Part shown: one piece after another, positions 7,783-15,313 of the stretch
Numbering within the stretch: position 1 is the first letter of the stretch
Layout: every line of letters starts with the position of its first letter
Origin: Reyranella sp.
GTDB taxonomy: Bacteria; Pseudomonadota; Alphaproteobacteria; Reyranellales; Reyranellaceae
Reading direction: 5' to 3'
NCBI GenBank assembly: GCA_030679805.1
Contig: JAUXST010000291.1
Location: 1-22,405, forward strand
DNA length: 22,405 nucleotides
Notes under the pieces: generated by a model
Databases searched by the model: none
Seen by the model: the letters and a program-made list of their open reading frames with translations, nothing else
Told to the model about the DNA's origin: nothing
Translations under genes and position numbers: made by a program

Positions 7783-7801
7783 CCTCCGCGACCTGCGGAG
7801 G
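7783..7801 (+). other. Perfect GC-rich hairpin enclosing a GGAGG sequence
   Basis: The arms cctccgc (7783-7789) and gcggagg (7795-7801) are perfectly complementary around a 5-nt loop. The right arm contains the GGAGG that would serve as ribosome site for the small ORF starting at 7806. There is no following T-run, so a simple terminator is unlikely. Confidence 0.35.
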
Positions 7802-7805
7802 CACG

Positions 7806-7988
7806 ATGTCCGACAGAACGATCGGCAAGTCGTTGAAGGCATTCATCTTTCGATTTCCTATCGACGACTTCGGATGCGCGGCATCGTCGGACAAATTCGA
7901 CCTCCGATTCCCTTGCGGGAATACAATTCGATGGGCTGGAAACGTTCCGGATCGATGGGGCGTCTCTCACGCCTATGTCCTATCCTAG
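7806..7988 (+). CDS. Possible small ORF, 60 residues, unknown
   Basis: I do not recognise this product. The ORF begins MSDRTIGKSLKAFIFRFPID and ends at a TAG inside a 13-bp palindrome. GGAGG lies 4 nt before the ATG. Against it, third codon positions are much less GC-rich than in neighbouring genes, there is no clear domain or membrane segment, and the ribosome site is buried in a hairpin. It may be a chance frame, a decayed gene fragment or a recently acquired small gene. Confidence 0.2.
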   Translation: MSDRTIGKSLKAFIFRFPIDDFGCAASSDKFDLRFPCGNTIRWAGNVPDRWGVSHAYVLS

Positions 7989-7994
7989 TAGGAT
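7982..7994. other. 13-bp palindrome (atccta-g-taggat)
   Basis: This is a perfect inverted repeat with a single central base, in the convergent gap. It has no loop, so it is more like a protein-binding site than a terminator. No function is known. Confidence 0.2.
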
Positions 7995-8008
7995 TCAGCC
8001 GTCAAGCG

Positions 8009-8028
8009 CGCCGTCGATACTCACGGCG
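8009..8028 (-). other. Inverted repeat downstream of the first MFS gene
   Basis: The arms cgccgt (8009-8014) and acggcg (8023-8028) flank an 8-nt loop and begin 8 bp past the MFS stop codon. They could form a 3'-end hairpin in the minus-strand transcript. No T-run follows, so an intrinsic terminator is only weakly supported. Confidence 0.3.
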
Positions 8029-8035
8029 GCTATCG

Positions 8036-9214
8036 TCAGCCTAGATGGCCACGCTGCGCTCTCCGGAATCCGACATTGGCGACCATCGTCAGCCCGAACA
8101 TCACGATGCCCAACAGGATCGGCCGGAACGGATCGCCGCTCAGGTCGTAGAGCCAGCCGGCGATCGTGGGCGTGGGGGCGGCGAAAAGAAAGAAGATGCT
8201 GAAGAACACGCCCATGCCGAAGGCGCGACGCTCGGGCGCCACCGCTTGGCTCGTAAGCGCCATGATGAGGCCTGCTGGCGCCATGCCGATCAGCCCGAAG
8301 GAGAGCGCGACCGGAATGGCGAGGCTGGTTTGCGGCAACAGGGCCAGCGAGAGCATGGCCACAACCAGGCAGCCATAGAGGATGGCGTCGGACTTGCCGG
8401 TACGATCGGCGAGATGTCCGCAGATCGCGCCAGATACGATCATCACCCAGCTCGCCAGGCTGATGACAGCCGCCGCTTCGAGGGTGCCGAAGCCGCCCGC
8501 CACCAGAACGCGCGAAGCGAAGCTCAGATAGACGATGAAGGCCGCGTTGAAGCAACCCCAGACCAGGGCGGCGAGGACGACGAGTTTCCATTCGTGCCGC
8601 GTCATCCCGGTGGCGGTCGTTGCGCTGGTTGCGATGGGCATAGCCGGCGGGCGATACGCCGCCAGCACGAGCACGGCGCCGGTGAGGCTGTAGAGCGCCG
8701 CCACGGCGAAGGCCCATTGCCAACCCAGCGCGGCGGCAAGCCAGGTGTGCCCGACCTGGCCCATGGCGATGCCGAAGGGCCAGCTCATCACCAGCACGGC
8801 CATCGCGGTGGCGATTTCGCGGCCGGCGAACCAGTCGACGGTCATCTTGGTCATGAAGATCGTGCAGATGACGAAGCCTATGCCGCACAGGACGCGGCCA
8901 ACCGTCATCGGACCGAAGCCGGTGGCGGTGGCGCAGAGGCCGCCGCCCAGCGCGAGCGATGCGAGACCAAGGGCCACCAGCCGTTTGTCGGACAAATATC
9001 GGCCGGCGTAGCCGACGGGGAGCGCCAGCACGAGCCCGGGCAGGAAGAAGACGCCGATCAGCGTGCCCAACTCAGCGTAGCTGAGGCCAAGGTCGGCGGC
9101 GAGCGGGTCGCCCACCGAAGCCACGGTCTGGAACTGGAAGCCGAGCCCGGCGCGGACCGCGAAGACCAAGCCGAGCATGGCCCAGCGCATGCCGCCGCCC
9201 GGTGTCGGAGTCAT
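8036..9214 (-). CDS. MFS transporter
   Basis: A 392-residue integral membrane protein with about twelve hydrophobic segments in two halves, separated by a polar linker near residues 195-210 (threonine/alanine-rich, then TRHEWK). A motif-A-like loop, GYAGRYLSDKR, lies between the second and third segments, and FGMGVFFSIFFLFAAPTPTIAG occurs late in the protein. This is a secondary transporter of the major facilitator superfamily, resembling the cyanate/nitrate-type or general organic-anion permeases. The substrate is unknown. Its ATG at 9214 overlaps the stop of another MFS gene (ATGA), so the two are likely translated together. No regulator or enzyme directly adjacent suggests a substrate. Confidence 0.9.
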   Translation of the reverse strand: MTPTPGGGMRWAMLGLVFAVRAGLGFQFQTVASVGDPLAADLGLSYAELGTLIGVFFLPGLVLALPVGYAGRYLSDKRLVALGLASLALGGGLCATATGFGPMTVGRVLCGIGFVICTIFMTKMTVDWFAGREIATAMAVLVMSWPFGIAMGQVGHTWLAAALGWQWAFAVAALYSLTGAVLVLAAYRPPAMPIATSATTATGMTRHEWKLVVLAALVWGCFNAAFIVYLSFASRVLVAGGFGTLEAAAVISLASWVMIVSGAICGHLADRTGKSDAILYGCLVVAMLSLALLPQTSLAIPVALSFGLIGMAPAGLIMALTSQAVAPERRAFGMGVFFSIFFLFAAPTPTIAGWLYDLSGDPFRPILLGIVMFGLTMVANVGFRRAQRGHLG

Positions 9215-10461
9215 GTCATTTCCCTAGGTCGTCGCGCCGCGAAGGCGGCCAGGGTGGCGAGGGCTGCGAGGGTGCCGAACACCAGAAGCGACAGCGTGTA
9301 GGTCCCGCTGGCATCGCGCAGAAGGCCGGACAGGACCGGGCCGGCCGCCTGCGCCAACACCTGCAGCGACAGCGCCACGCCGCGGATCGCGCCATAGCTT
9401 TCGCGGCCGAAGTAATCGGCCCAGGCCACTGGCAGCAGCGTGAGCACGCCGCCGATGCCGAGGCCGAACAGGCCGCCGGCGAGGAAGGCGTCGCGCGCGG
9501 AGTCGATGCCGATCAGGCCGAAGCTGCCCAGGCTCAGCAGGACAGCCGAGGCGAGCAGGCCGTAGCGCACCGGCCAGCGGCGCGGCAGGAAGCCGACACC
9601 GAAACTCGCCACCGCCGACATTGCCGAGAAGAAGCTGATCACCGCCGCGGTCGTGATCGGCGTCAGGCCGCGTTCGATCAGGTGCGGTGCCTGATGGAGG
9701 CTGACGCCCGCCTGCACCGGAAACACCAGCACGGTATAGAGCGAGAGCAGCCAGAAGGCGGGCGTTCGCATCGCCTGGCCGCGACTGAAGCGCGGCTCGG
9801 CTACCGCCGGACCGCCGCCGGTGGCGACCCGGTCCGGCGCCAGTCCGACATCCTCCGGCCGGCGCACCACCAGGAGCCAGACCGGCAGGAAGCCGACCAC
9901 GAGCACCGTCGCGCCCACCGCCACCCAGCCGGCCCGCCAGTCGCCGTCGCTCATCGCGACCTGCGCCACGATCGGCAGTGCCACCAGCCCGGCCATCTGC
10001 GCCAGCGTGGCGATCGAGTTGGCCCTTGCGCGGCGCGCGACGAACCAGTTGTTGAGCGCGCCGTAGAGGCCGAGGTCGTAGGGGCCGGCCCAGACCATGC
10101 GGGCAAAGCAGAACACCAGATAGAAGGCGAGCAGCGACGTCACCAGCGACAGCGACATGGTGGCCGCCCCGGTGCCGAGCACGGCAAGGCAAAGTACCAG
10201 CCGGGCCCCGCGGCGGTCGAGGATCGGCCCGATCATGGGCGAGATCACCGCGGCCAGGACGCCGCCCAGCGAGACTGCGCCCGCGATCTCGGTGCGCGAC
10301 CAGCCGAAGTAGGCGGTCATGGGCGTGACGAAGATCGACAGCACGGCGACCGCCGGACCCTGCCGCGCGAAGCCTGCGAGGCAGACACAGCCCAGCACGA
10401 CCCAGCCATAGTAGAAGGGCAGGCGCGGTATGAGGAAAGTCGCCAGGAACGGCGGCTTCAT
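9211..10461 (-). CDS. MFS transporter, OxlT/monocarboxylate-like
   Basis: A 416-residue membrane protein of the major facilitator superfamily. It begins FYYGWVVLGCVCLAGFARQG (16-35) and has a canonical motif A, GPILDRRGARLVL (78-90). GWSRTEIAGAVSLGG (53-67) and YFGRESYGAIRG in the second half are typical of the oxalate:formate antiporter/monocarboxylate branch. It should move a carboxylate across the inner membrane, with the substrate unknown. A GGGAGGGAAGG tract upstream of the ATG at 10461 supports the start. It precedes and overlaps a second, distinct MFS gene. Upstream on the same strand, across a 208-bp gap holding an inverted-repeat element, is a glutathione S-transferase gene. Confidence 0.92.
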   Translation of the reverse strand: MKPPFLATFLIPRLPFYYGWVVLGCVCLAGFARQGPAVAVLSIFVTPMTAYFGWSRTEIAGAVSLGGVLAAVISPMIGPILDRRGARLVLCLAVLGTGAATMSLSLVTSLLAFYLVFCFARMVWAGPYDLGLYGALNNWFVARRARANSIATLAQMAGLVALPIVAQVAMSDGDWRAGWVAVGATVLVVGFLPVWLLVVRRPEDVGLAPDRVATGGGPAVAEPRFSRGQAMRTPAFWLLSLYTVLVFPVQAGVSLHQAPHLIERGLTPITTAAVISFFSAMSAVASFGVGFLPRRWPVRYGLLASAVLLSLGSFGLIGIDSARDAFLAGGLFGLGIGGVLTLLPVAWADYFGRESYGAIRGVALSLQVLAQAAGPVLSGLLRDASGTYTLSLLVFGTLAALATLAAFAARRPREMT

Positions 10462-10499
10462 GGTGGATGCCTTCCCTCCCTGATGGGCGGCGCCGCTGT

Positions 10500-10637
10500 C
10501 GATCCAATACCACCCTCATGGTGAGGAGGGCGCGAAGCGCCCGTCTCGAAGCACGGGAACGAGCACAATGGTTGCTGCCCATGCTTCGAGACGCGCCCCT
10601 CCGGGTCGCTCCTCAGCATGAGGATGGTGTTGGATCG
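10500..10637. repeat. 138-bp imperfect inverted-repeat element (REP/MITE-like)
   Basis: Both ends read cgatccaa toward the centre. Outer arms CCTCATG-g-TGAGGAG (10514-10528) and CTCCTCA-g-CATGAGG (10609-10623) pair with one mismatch. Inner arms cgtctcgaagca (10542-10553) and tgcttcgagacg (10582-10593) are perfect over 12 bp around a loop of about 28 nt. Each arm also holds its own small hairpin (cctca-n3-tgagg; gggcgc-gaa-gcgccc at 10528-10542). No ORF or transposase is inside. It lies between the glutathione S-transferase stop and the MFS start on the minus strand and could act as a strong RNA structure there. I recall similar palindromic intergenic repeats in high-GC alphaproteobacteria but cannot confirm copies. 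Confidence 0.8.
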
Positions 10638-10669
10638 GGCTTGGAACAGACTGGCAAGGTCGGCCGACG

Positions 10670-11371
10670 TCAGGCGACCTTCTTGGCGAGATGGGGGAAC
10701 ATCGCCAGTCGTGCGGCATCATCCATCTCGGCCTTGAAGCTGTGCTTGTCCTTCAGGGCAAGCGCGCGCTGGGCGGCCGGGCGAGCGGAGATCTCCTCGA
10801 GATGGCGCTTGAGGTTCGGCATCTGCGGCAGGGCCTCGGGCCCGAGCACGACCGGCACCAGCCGCGACCAGCCCCACACCGCCATGTCGACGATGGAATA
10901 GCCGTCGCCCAGCATGAAGCGGCTCTTGCCCAGCTGCGCATCGAGGATGTCCCAGTGGCGCCGCGCCTCGAAGGTGTAGCGGTTCACCGCATAGTCCTTG
11001 GGCTCGGGCGCGAAATTGCGGAAATGCACGGCCTGGCCCGAATAGGGGCCGATGCCGGAGGCGACGAACATCAGCCACGACAGCAGCTCGCCGCGCGCGG
11101 CCAGCGCCGACTTGGCCGAAGACGCGCCCGGCAGGAACTGCCCGGTCTTCTCGGCGAGGTAGAGCAGGATCGCATTGCTGTCGAAGACGGTGGCGTCGCC
11201 ATCGACGATGGCGGGGACCTTGGCGTTGGGATTGACGGCGAGGAAGGCCGGCGTGTGCTGCTCGCCCTTTCGCGTGTCGATCGGCACCAGCTCGTAGGCC
11301 AGGCCCATCTCCTCGAGGCAGAGCGCCACCTTCGTCGGGTTGGGCGCCAGATTGTAATAGAACTTGATCAT
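10670..11371 (-). CDS. Glutathione S-transferase family protein, YfcG/YghU-like
   Basis: A 233-residue cytosolic protein. The N-terminal thioredoxin-like domain (about 1-80) contains NPTKVALCLEEMGL, KGEQHTPAFLAVNPN, the cis-proline element KVPAIVD (V52-P53) and the glutathione-binding acidic/serine pair D64-S65 in DSNAILLYLAE. The helical C-terminal domain follows, with FMLGDGYSIVDMAVWGW as the conserved N-capping region. The pattern around KGEQ and NPN resembles the Nu-class YfcG/YghU group, known for glutathione-disulfide reductase activity; assignment below family level is tentative. The ATG at 11371 is preceded by GAGAGG. It diverges from the acuI-type gene across 150 bp. It may share a transcript with the MFS pair, but an inverted-repeat element intervenes. 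Confidence 0.92.
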   Translation of the reverse strand: MIKFYYNLAPNPTKVALCLEEMGLAYELVPIDTRKGEQHTPAFLAVNPNAKVPAIVDGDATVFDSNAILLYLAEKTGQFLPGASSAKSALAARGELLSWLMFVASGIGPYSGQAVHFRNFAPEPKDYAVNRYTFEARRHWDILDAQLGKSRFMLGDGYSIVDMAVWGWSRLVPVVLGPEALPQMPNLKRHLEEISARPAAQRALALKDKHSFKAEMDDAARLAMFPHLAKKVA

Positions 11372-11521
11372 GGGTTGCCTCTCGTTGAGCGGGCTGAAGG
11401 GGGCGGATCGTAGGAGTCTGCTGCCGGCGAGGCAATGCGCAGCGCGAACCTCCGCCCAAGATGGCCGCCGACAACGCCCGATTGCCCTGATAAAACCCAC
11501 CGACAATCCATAGGAGCATGC

Positions 11522-12514
11522 ATGTCGTTTCGCGCGCTGGTTCTGAGCCAAGGCCCCGACCGCAAGGTGAGCGGCACCCTCGAGACACTGGCCGTCGACA
11601 AGCTGCCGGCGGGCGACGTCACCGTGGCGGTCGAGTATTCGACGCTGAACTACAAGGACGGCCTCGTGCTCACGAGCGGCGGCGGGCTGGTGAAGACCTG
11701 GCCGCATGTCGGCGGGATCGATTTCGCCGGCACGGTCGAGGCGTCAGACAATCCCGCCTTCAAGCCCGGCGACAAGGTCGTGCTCAACGGCTGGCGCGTC
11801 GGCGAGCTGCACTGGGGCGGCTACGCCACCAAGGCGAGGGTGAAGGGAGACTGGCTGGTCAAGCTGCCGACCTCGATCTCGACCAAGCGCGCCATGGCGA
11901 TCGGCACGGCGGGCTACACCTCCATGCTCTGCGTCATGGCGCTGGAGAAGCACGGCATCCGACCTGAGTCGGGCGAGATCCTGGTGACCGGCGCGGCAGG
12001 CGGCGTCGGCTCGGTTGCCGTCGCCATCCTCGCCAGGCTCGGCTACACGGTCGTGGCCGCCACAGGCCGGCCGCAGGAGGGCGCCTATCTCACGGCGCTC
12101 GGCGCCAAGACGGTCATGGACCGCAAGGAGATCGTCGAGGCACCGGACCGGCCGCTGCTGTCGGAGCGCTTCGCCGGCCTCATCGACACGGTTTCCGGCG
12201 TGATGTTTGCCAAGGCCCTCGCGCAGGTGAAATACAATGGTGCCGCCGCCGTGTGTGGGCTCGCGGCGGGACCCTCGTTCCCGGGCTCGATCCTGCCGTT
12301 CATTCTGCGCAACATCAGCGTCTACGGCATCGATTCGGTGATGCTGCCCAAGGGTCCGCGCGAGGCGGCCTGGAAGCGCCTGGGGGTGGATCTGCCGCTC
12401 GACAAGCTCGACAGCACGGTAAGCGAGGTGGGCCTTTCCGATCTGATGGCGATGGCCCCAAAAATCCTCAAGGGAGAGATACGCGGTCGCGTGGTCGTCG
12501 ACGTCAACAAGTGA
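11522..12514 (+). CDS. acuI: AcuI/YhdH-type acryloyl-CoA reductase (NADPH)
   Basis: A 330-residue medium-chain dehydrogenase/reductase without zinc-binding cysteines in the catalytic lobe. Diagnostic stretches are YSTLNYKDGL (39-48), PGIDFAG-like GGIDFAGTV (64-72), GTAGYTSMLC (128-137) and the nucleotide loop GAAGGVGSVA (157-166). Characterised AcuI and YhdH reduce acryloyl-CoA to propionyl-CoA with NADPH, used in 3-hydroxypropionate and DMSP metabolism and in detoxifying acryloyl-CoA. AGGAG six bases before the ATG at 11522 fixes the start. The next gene, 44 bp downstream, is an omega-amino-acid transaminase, consistent with a C3 (beta-alanine/3-hydroxypropionate) role, although the remaining steps are not encoded nearby. 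Paralogous quinone oxidoreductases are the main alternative, but the motif set favours AcuI. Confidence 0.9.
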   Translation: MSFRALVLSQGPDRKVSGTLETLAVDKLPAGDVTVAVEYSTLNYKDGLVLTSGGGLVKTWPHVGGIDFAGTVEASDNPAFKPGDKVVLNGWRVGELHWGGYATKARVKGDWLVKLPTSISTKRAMAIGTAGYTSMLCVMALEKHGIRPESGEILVTGAAGGVGSVAVAILARLGYTVVAATGRPQEGAYLTALGAKTVMDRKEIVEAPDRPLLSERFAGLIDTVSGVMFAKALAQVKYNGAAAVCGLAAGPSFPGSILPFILRNISVYGIDSVMLPKGPREAAWKRLGVDLPLDKLDSTVSEVGLSDLMAMAPKILKGEIRGRVVVDVNK

Positions 12515-12558
12515 TAGCCTAAATCATTGAGTATCCAGTACGCCTAAGGAATCCGACG

Positions 12559-13884
12559 ATGACGCCTCCCAATGCCAAGCCCGCCGCCAACAATCTCGAA
12601 GCCTTCTTCATGCCGTTCACGGCAAACCGGCAGTTCAAGAAGAACCCGCGGATGCTGGCCAAGGCCAAGGGCGTTCACTATTGGACGCCGGAGGGCCGCA
12701 AGATCATCGACGGCACGGCGGGCCTGTGGTGTGTCAATGCCGGCCACGGCCGCGAGGAGATTAAGGCGGCGATCGCCAAGCAGCTCGACGAGATGGACTA
12801 CGCCCCCTCGTTCCAGATGGGCCACCCCAAGGCGTTCGAACTGGCGGCGCGCCATGCCGCGATGCTGCCGGGCGACCTGAACCACGCGTTCTATTGCAAC
12901 TCCGGCTCGGAGGCGGTGGACAGCGCGCTCAAGATCGCGCTCGCCTATCACCGCGCCAACGGCCAGGGCACGCGTACCCGCTTCGTCGGCCGCGAGCGCG
13001 GCTACCATGGCGTGGGCTTCGGCGGCATCTCCGTCGGCGGCATGGTCAACAACCGCAAATGGTTCGGCGCCATGCTGCCGGGCGTCGATCACCTGCCGCA
13101 TACCCATCTCGCCTCCAACGCCTTCTCCAAGGGCCAGCCCGAGAACGGTGCGGAGCTCGCCGATGCGCTGGAAGGCATTGTCGGCCTGCATGACGCCTCC
13201 AACATTGCCGCCGTCATCGTCGAGCCTTGCGCCGGCTCGACCGGCTACCTGCCGCCGCCCAAGGGCTACCTCCAGCGTCTCCGTCAGATCTGCGACAAGC
13301 ACGGCATCCTGCTGATCTTCGACGAGGTCATTACCGGCTTCGGCCGCCTGGGCGCGAGCTTCGCCGCTGAGAAATTCGGCGTCATCCCCGATCTGATGAC
13401 GGTGGCCAAGGGCATCTCCAACGCCACGGTGCCGATGGGCGGCGTGTTCGTGCGCAAGCCCGTGTTCGACGGCCTGATGAACGGCCCGGAGAGCGCCATC
13501 GACCTGTTCCACGGCTACACCTATTCGGCGCATCCGCTGGCCTGCGCCGCCGCCTCGGCCGTGCTCGACATCTATCGCGACGAGAACCTGTTCGAGCGCT
13601 CGGCCGAACTCTCGCCGTACTGGGAAGAGGGCGTGCATTCCCTGAGGGGGCTGCCCAACGTCACCGACATCCGCAACCTCGGGCTGGCCGCCGGCATCGA
13701 CTTGGCGCCGAGCGGCCCGGTCGGCGCGCGCGGCTTTGCCGCCTTCACCAAGGCATTCGACCTTGGCCTGATGGTGCGCCAGTCGGGCGACGCCATCGCC
13801 ATGTCGCCGCCGCTGGTGATCGAGAAGGCGCAGATCGACGAGATCATCGACATCACGGCGAAGACGATCAAAGCGGTCGCCTGA
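12559..13884 (+). CDS. Omega-amino acid (beta-alanine):pyruvate transaminase
   Basis: A 441-residue class III, PLP-dependent aminotransferase. The sequence follows the Pseudomonas omega-amino acid:pyruvate enzyme closely: FFMPFTANRQF (16-26), FYCNSGSEAVD (111-121), GRERGYHGV, VDHLPHTHLASNAFSKG and HDASNIAAVIVEPCAGSTGY. The PLP-contacting aspartate is D255 in IFDEVITGFGR and the Schiff-base lysine is K284 in TVAKGISN. HGYTYSAHPLACAA follows. It should convert beta-alanine and pyruvate to malonate semialdehyde and alanine, or act on related omega-amines. AAGGAA precedes the ATG at 12559. It sits between acuI and a cardiolipin synthase gene that starts 4 bp after its stop. No malonate-semialdehyde dehydrogenase is in the window. 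A bauA-type name is plausible, but the natural substrate is not proven. Confidence 0.93.
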   Translation: MTPPNAKPAANNLEAFFMPFTANRQFKKNPRMLAKAKGVHYWTPEGRKIIDGTAGLWCVNAGHGREEIKAAIAKQLDEMDYAPSFQMGHPKAFELAARHAAMLPGDLNHAFYCNSGSEAVDSALKIALAYHRANGQGTRTRFVGRERGYHGVGFGGISVGGMVNNRKWFGAMLPGVDHLPHTHLASNAFSKGQPENGAELADALEGIVGLHDASNIAAVIVEPCAGSTGYLPPPKGYLQRLRQICDKHGILLIFDEVITGFGRLGASFAAEKFGVIPDLMTVAKGISNATVPMGGVFVRKPVFDGLMNGPESAIDLFHGYTYSAHPLACAAASAVLDIYRDENLFERSAELSPYWEEGVHSLRGLPNVTDIRNLGLAAGIDLAPSGPVGARGFAAFTKAFDLGLMVRQSGDAIAMSPPLVIEKAQIDEIIDITAKTIKAVA

Positions 13885-13888
13885 TCGC

Positions 13889-15307
13889 GTGACCCTGACG
13901 GGTGAACTGCTCTGGCTGATCGGCGAAACCGCTGCGCTCATGCATGTGGCCATCGCCGCGGCGGTGACGGTCCACGTCCTGCTCAACAAGCGCAACGTCG
14001 GTGCCGCCGTCTCATGGATCGGCATCGCTTGGCTGTCGCCGTTTCTTGGCGGCCTGTTGTACGCGATCATGGGCGTCAACCGCGTCAAGCGGCGCGCCAA
14101 GCGGCTGCTGCGCAAGCCCTCGAAACCCGTCATCGCCGAGGCGGCATCGGCGGACATGGCGCCCGACGATCCGCTGGCGCCACTGGAATTCGCCGTCGGC
14201 CGGCTGACCGGCCTGCCGCTCGAACGCGGCAACAGCGTCGAGATGCTGCGCAATGGCGATCAGGCCTATCCCCGCATGCTGGAGGAGATCGGCCGCGCCA
14301 AGAAGAGCATCGGCCTCGAAAGCTACATCTTCCGGGCCGATGCCGCGGGCGAGCCGTTCCACGAGGCGCTGATCGCCGCCCATCGCCGCGGCGTACAGGT
14401 GAGGGTGCTGATCGACGGCGTCGGCGGCGGCTACTTCTGGTCCGGGACCTACCGGCGCCTGAGCGAGGCGGGCGTTCCGGTCACGCGCTTCCTTCACTCG
14501 TACCTGCCATGGCGCATGCCTTTCGTGAACCTGCGCAACCACCGCAAGGTGCTGGTGATCGACGGCCGCGTCGGCTTTACCGGCGGGATCAACATCGGCG
14601 CGGAAAACCTCCAGGCTCCGCATCCGCTGCATGCGGTGCGGGACACGCATTTCCGCTTCGAGGGCCCGGTCGTCGAACAGCTCACCGACGCCTTCGCCGA
14701 CGACTGGCTGTTCATGACCGGCGAGCATCTGCCCGACCAGGACTGGTTCCCGGGGATCGACAAGGCCGGTGTCGTGGCCGCACGCGTGGTGACCTCCGGG
14801 CCCGACGAGGACAACGAACGCATCGAGTTCGTGGCGCTGCACGCGATATCCTGCGCGCGCAAGTCGGTTCGCGTCGTCACGCCGTACTTTCTGCCGCCCG
14901 AGCCGTTGACGATGGCGCTGGGTCTCGCCGCCATGCGCGGGATCGAGGTCGACCTGGTGATCCCCGAGCACGGCAATCATGCCGTTCTCGACTGGGCACG
15001 GCGGATCCCGCTTCGGCCGCTGATCGAGGCCGGCTGCCGCGTCTGGCTCCTGCCGCCGCCGTTCGAGCATTCGAAGCTGATGACCATCGACGACAGCTGG
15101 TCTCTGGTCGGCAGCGCCAACTGGGACACTCGCAGCTTCCGGCTGAATTTCGAGCTCAATGTCGAATTGCACGATACCGGCTTCGCGCACGAGATTGCGG
15201 TGGCGACGCGCCTGTGCCGGCGCCTCACGGTGGCCGAACTGGATTCCGACCCGTTGCCGATCCGGTTGCGCAACAGCGCGGCACGGCTGCTGCAACCCTA
15301 TCTCTAG
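13889..15307 (+). CDS. cls: Cardiolipin synthase (phospholipase D superfamily)
   Basis: A 472-residue membrane enzyme that would join two phosphatidylglycerols, or PG with another phospholipid, into cardiolipin. Two hydrophobic segments near residues 5-31 and 40-62 anchor it, followed by a basic KRRAKRLLRK stretch. Two HKD motifs are intact: HRKVLVID (218-225) with GFTGGINIG after it, and HSKLMTID (394-401) followed by LVGSANWD. The length is typical of bacterial Cls. The start is GTG at 13889, only 4 bp after the transaminase stop; starting later would remove part of the first membrane segment. A later ATG, near 13940, would do so. The close spacing suggests cotranscription with the metabolic genes, a combination without an obvious functional reason. 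It converges with the gene ending at 15314. Confidence 0.94.
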   Translation: MTLTGELLWLIGETAALMHVAIAAAVTVHVLLNKRNVGAAVSWIGIAWLSPFLGGLLYAIMGVNRVKRRAKRLLRKPSKPVIAEAASADMAPDDPLAPLEFAVGRLTGLPLERGNSVEMLRNGDQAYPRMLEEIGRAKKSIGLESYIFRADAAGEPFHEALIAAHRRGVQVRVLIDGVGGGYFWSGTYRRLSEAGVPVTRFLHSYLPWRMPFVNLRNHRKVLVIDGRVGFTGGINIGAENLQAPHPLHAVRDTHFRFEGPVVEQLTDAFADDWLFMTGEHLPDQDWFPGIDKAGVVAARVVTSGPDEDNERIEFVALHAISCARKSVRVVTPYFLPPEPLTMALGLAAMRGIEVDLVIPEHGNHAVLDWARRIPLRPLIEAGCRVWLLPPPFEHSKLMTIDDSWSLVGSANWDTRSFRLNFELNVELHDTGFAHEIAVATRLCRRLTVAELDSDPLPIRLRNSAARLLQPYL

Positions 15308-15313
15308 GCCGGA

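Larger units (their letters stand above)
7598..8035. other. 438-bp convergent intergenic region without a confident gene
   Basis: This is the only gap over 300 bp, between the 3' ends of the IclR-type gene and an MFS gene. Its second half (about 7810-7990) looks less GC-rich than the neighbours. It holds several inverted repeats: 7718-7728, 7783-7801, 7982-7994 and 8009-8028. One small ORF (7806-7988) has a ribosome site but non-typical codon use. Open frames on the minus strand here continue through the antisense of the IclR gene and look like GC-driven artefacts. No intrinsic terminator with a T-run is visible. Confidence 0.6.

Noticed and set aside
6758..7894. 378-codon minus-strand frame through the IclR gene, with a start near 7848
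   Set aside because: Most of it is antisense to the IclR regulator. The unique first part has no recognisable domain and only a weak ribosome site.
8045..9301. 418-codon plus-strand frame opposite the first MFS gene
   Set aside because: It is hydrophilic, His/Gln/Asp/Glu-rich translation of the complement of membrane-segment codons; the minus-strand MFS gene explains the region.
10500..10637. Intrinsic terminator for the glutathione S-transferase gene
   Set aside because: The hairpins are strong but no T-run follows on the minus strand; the nested symmetry fits a repeat element better.
12544..14253. 569-codon open frame on the minus strand opposite the transaminase and cls genes
   Set aside because: It is antisense to two clear genes with intact active sites, and its composition is typical of shadow frames in GC-rich DNA.
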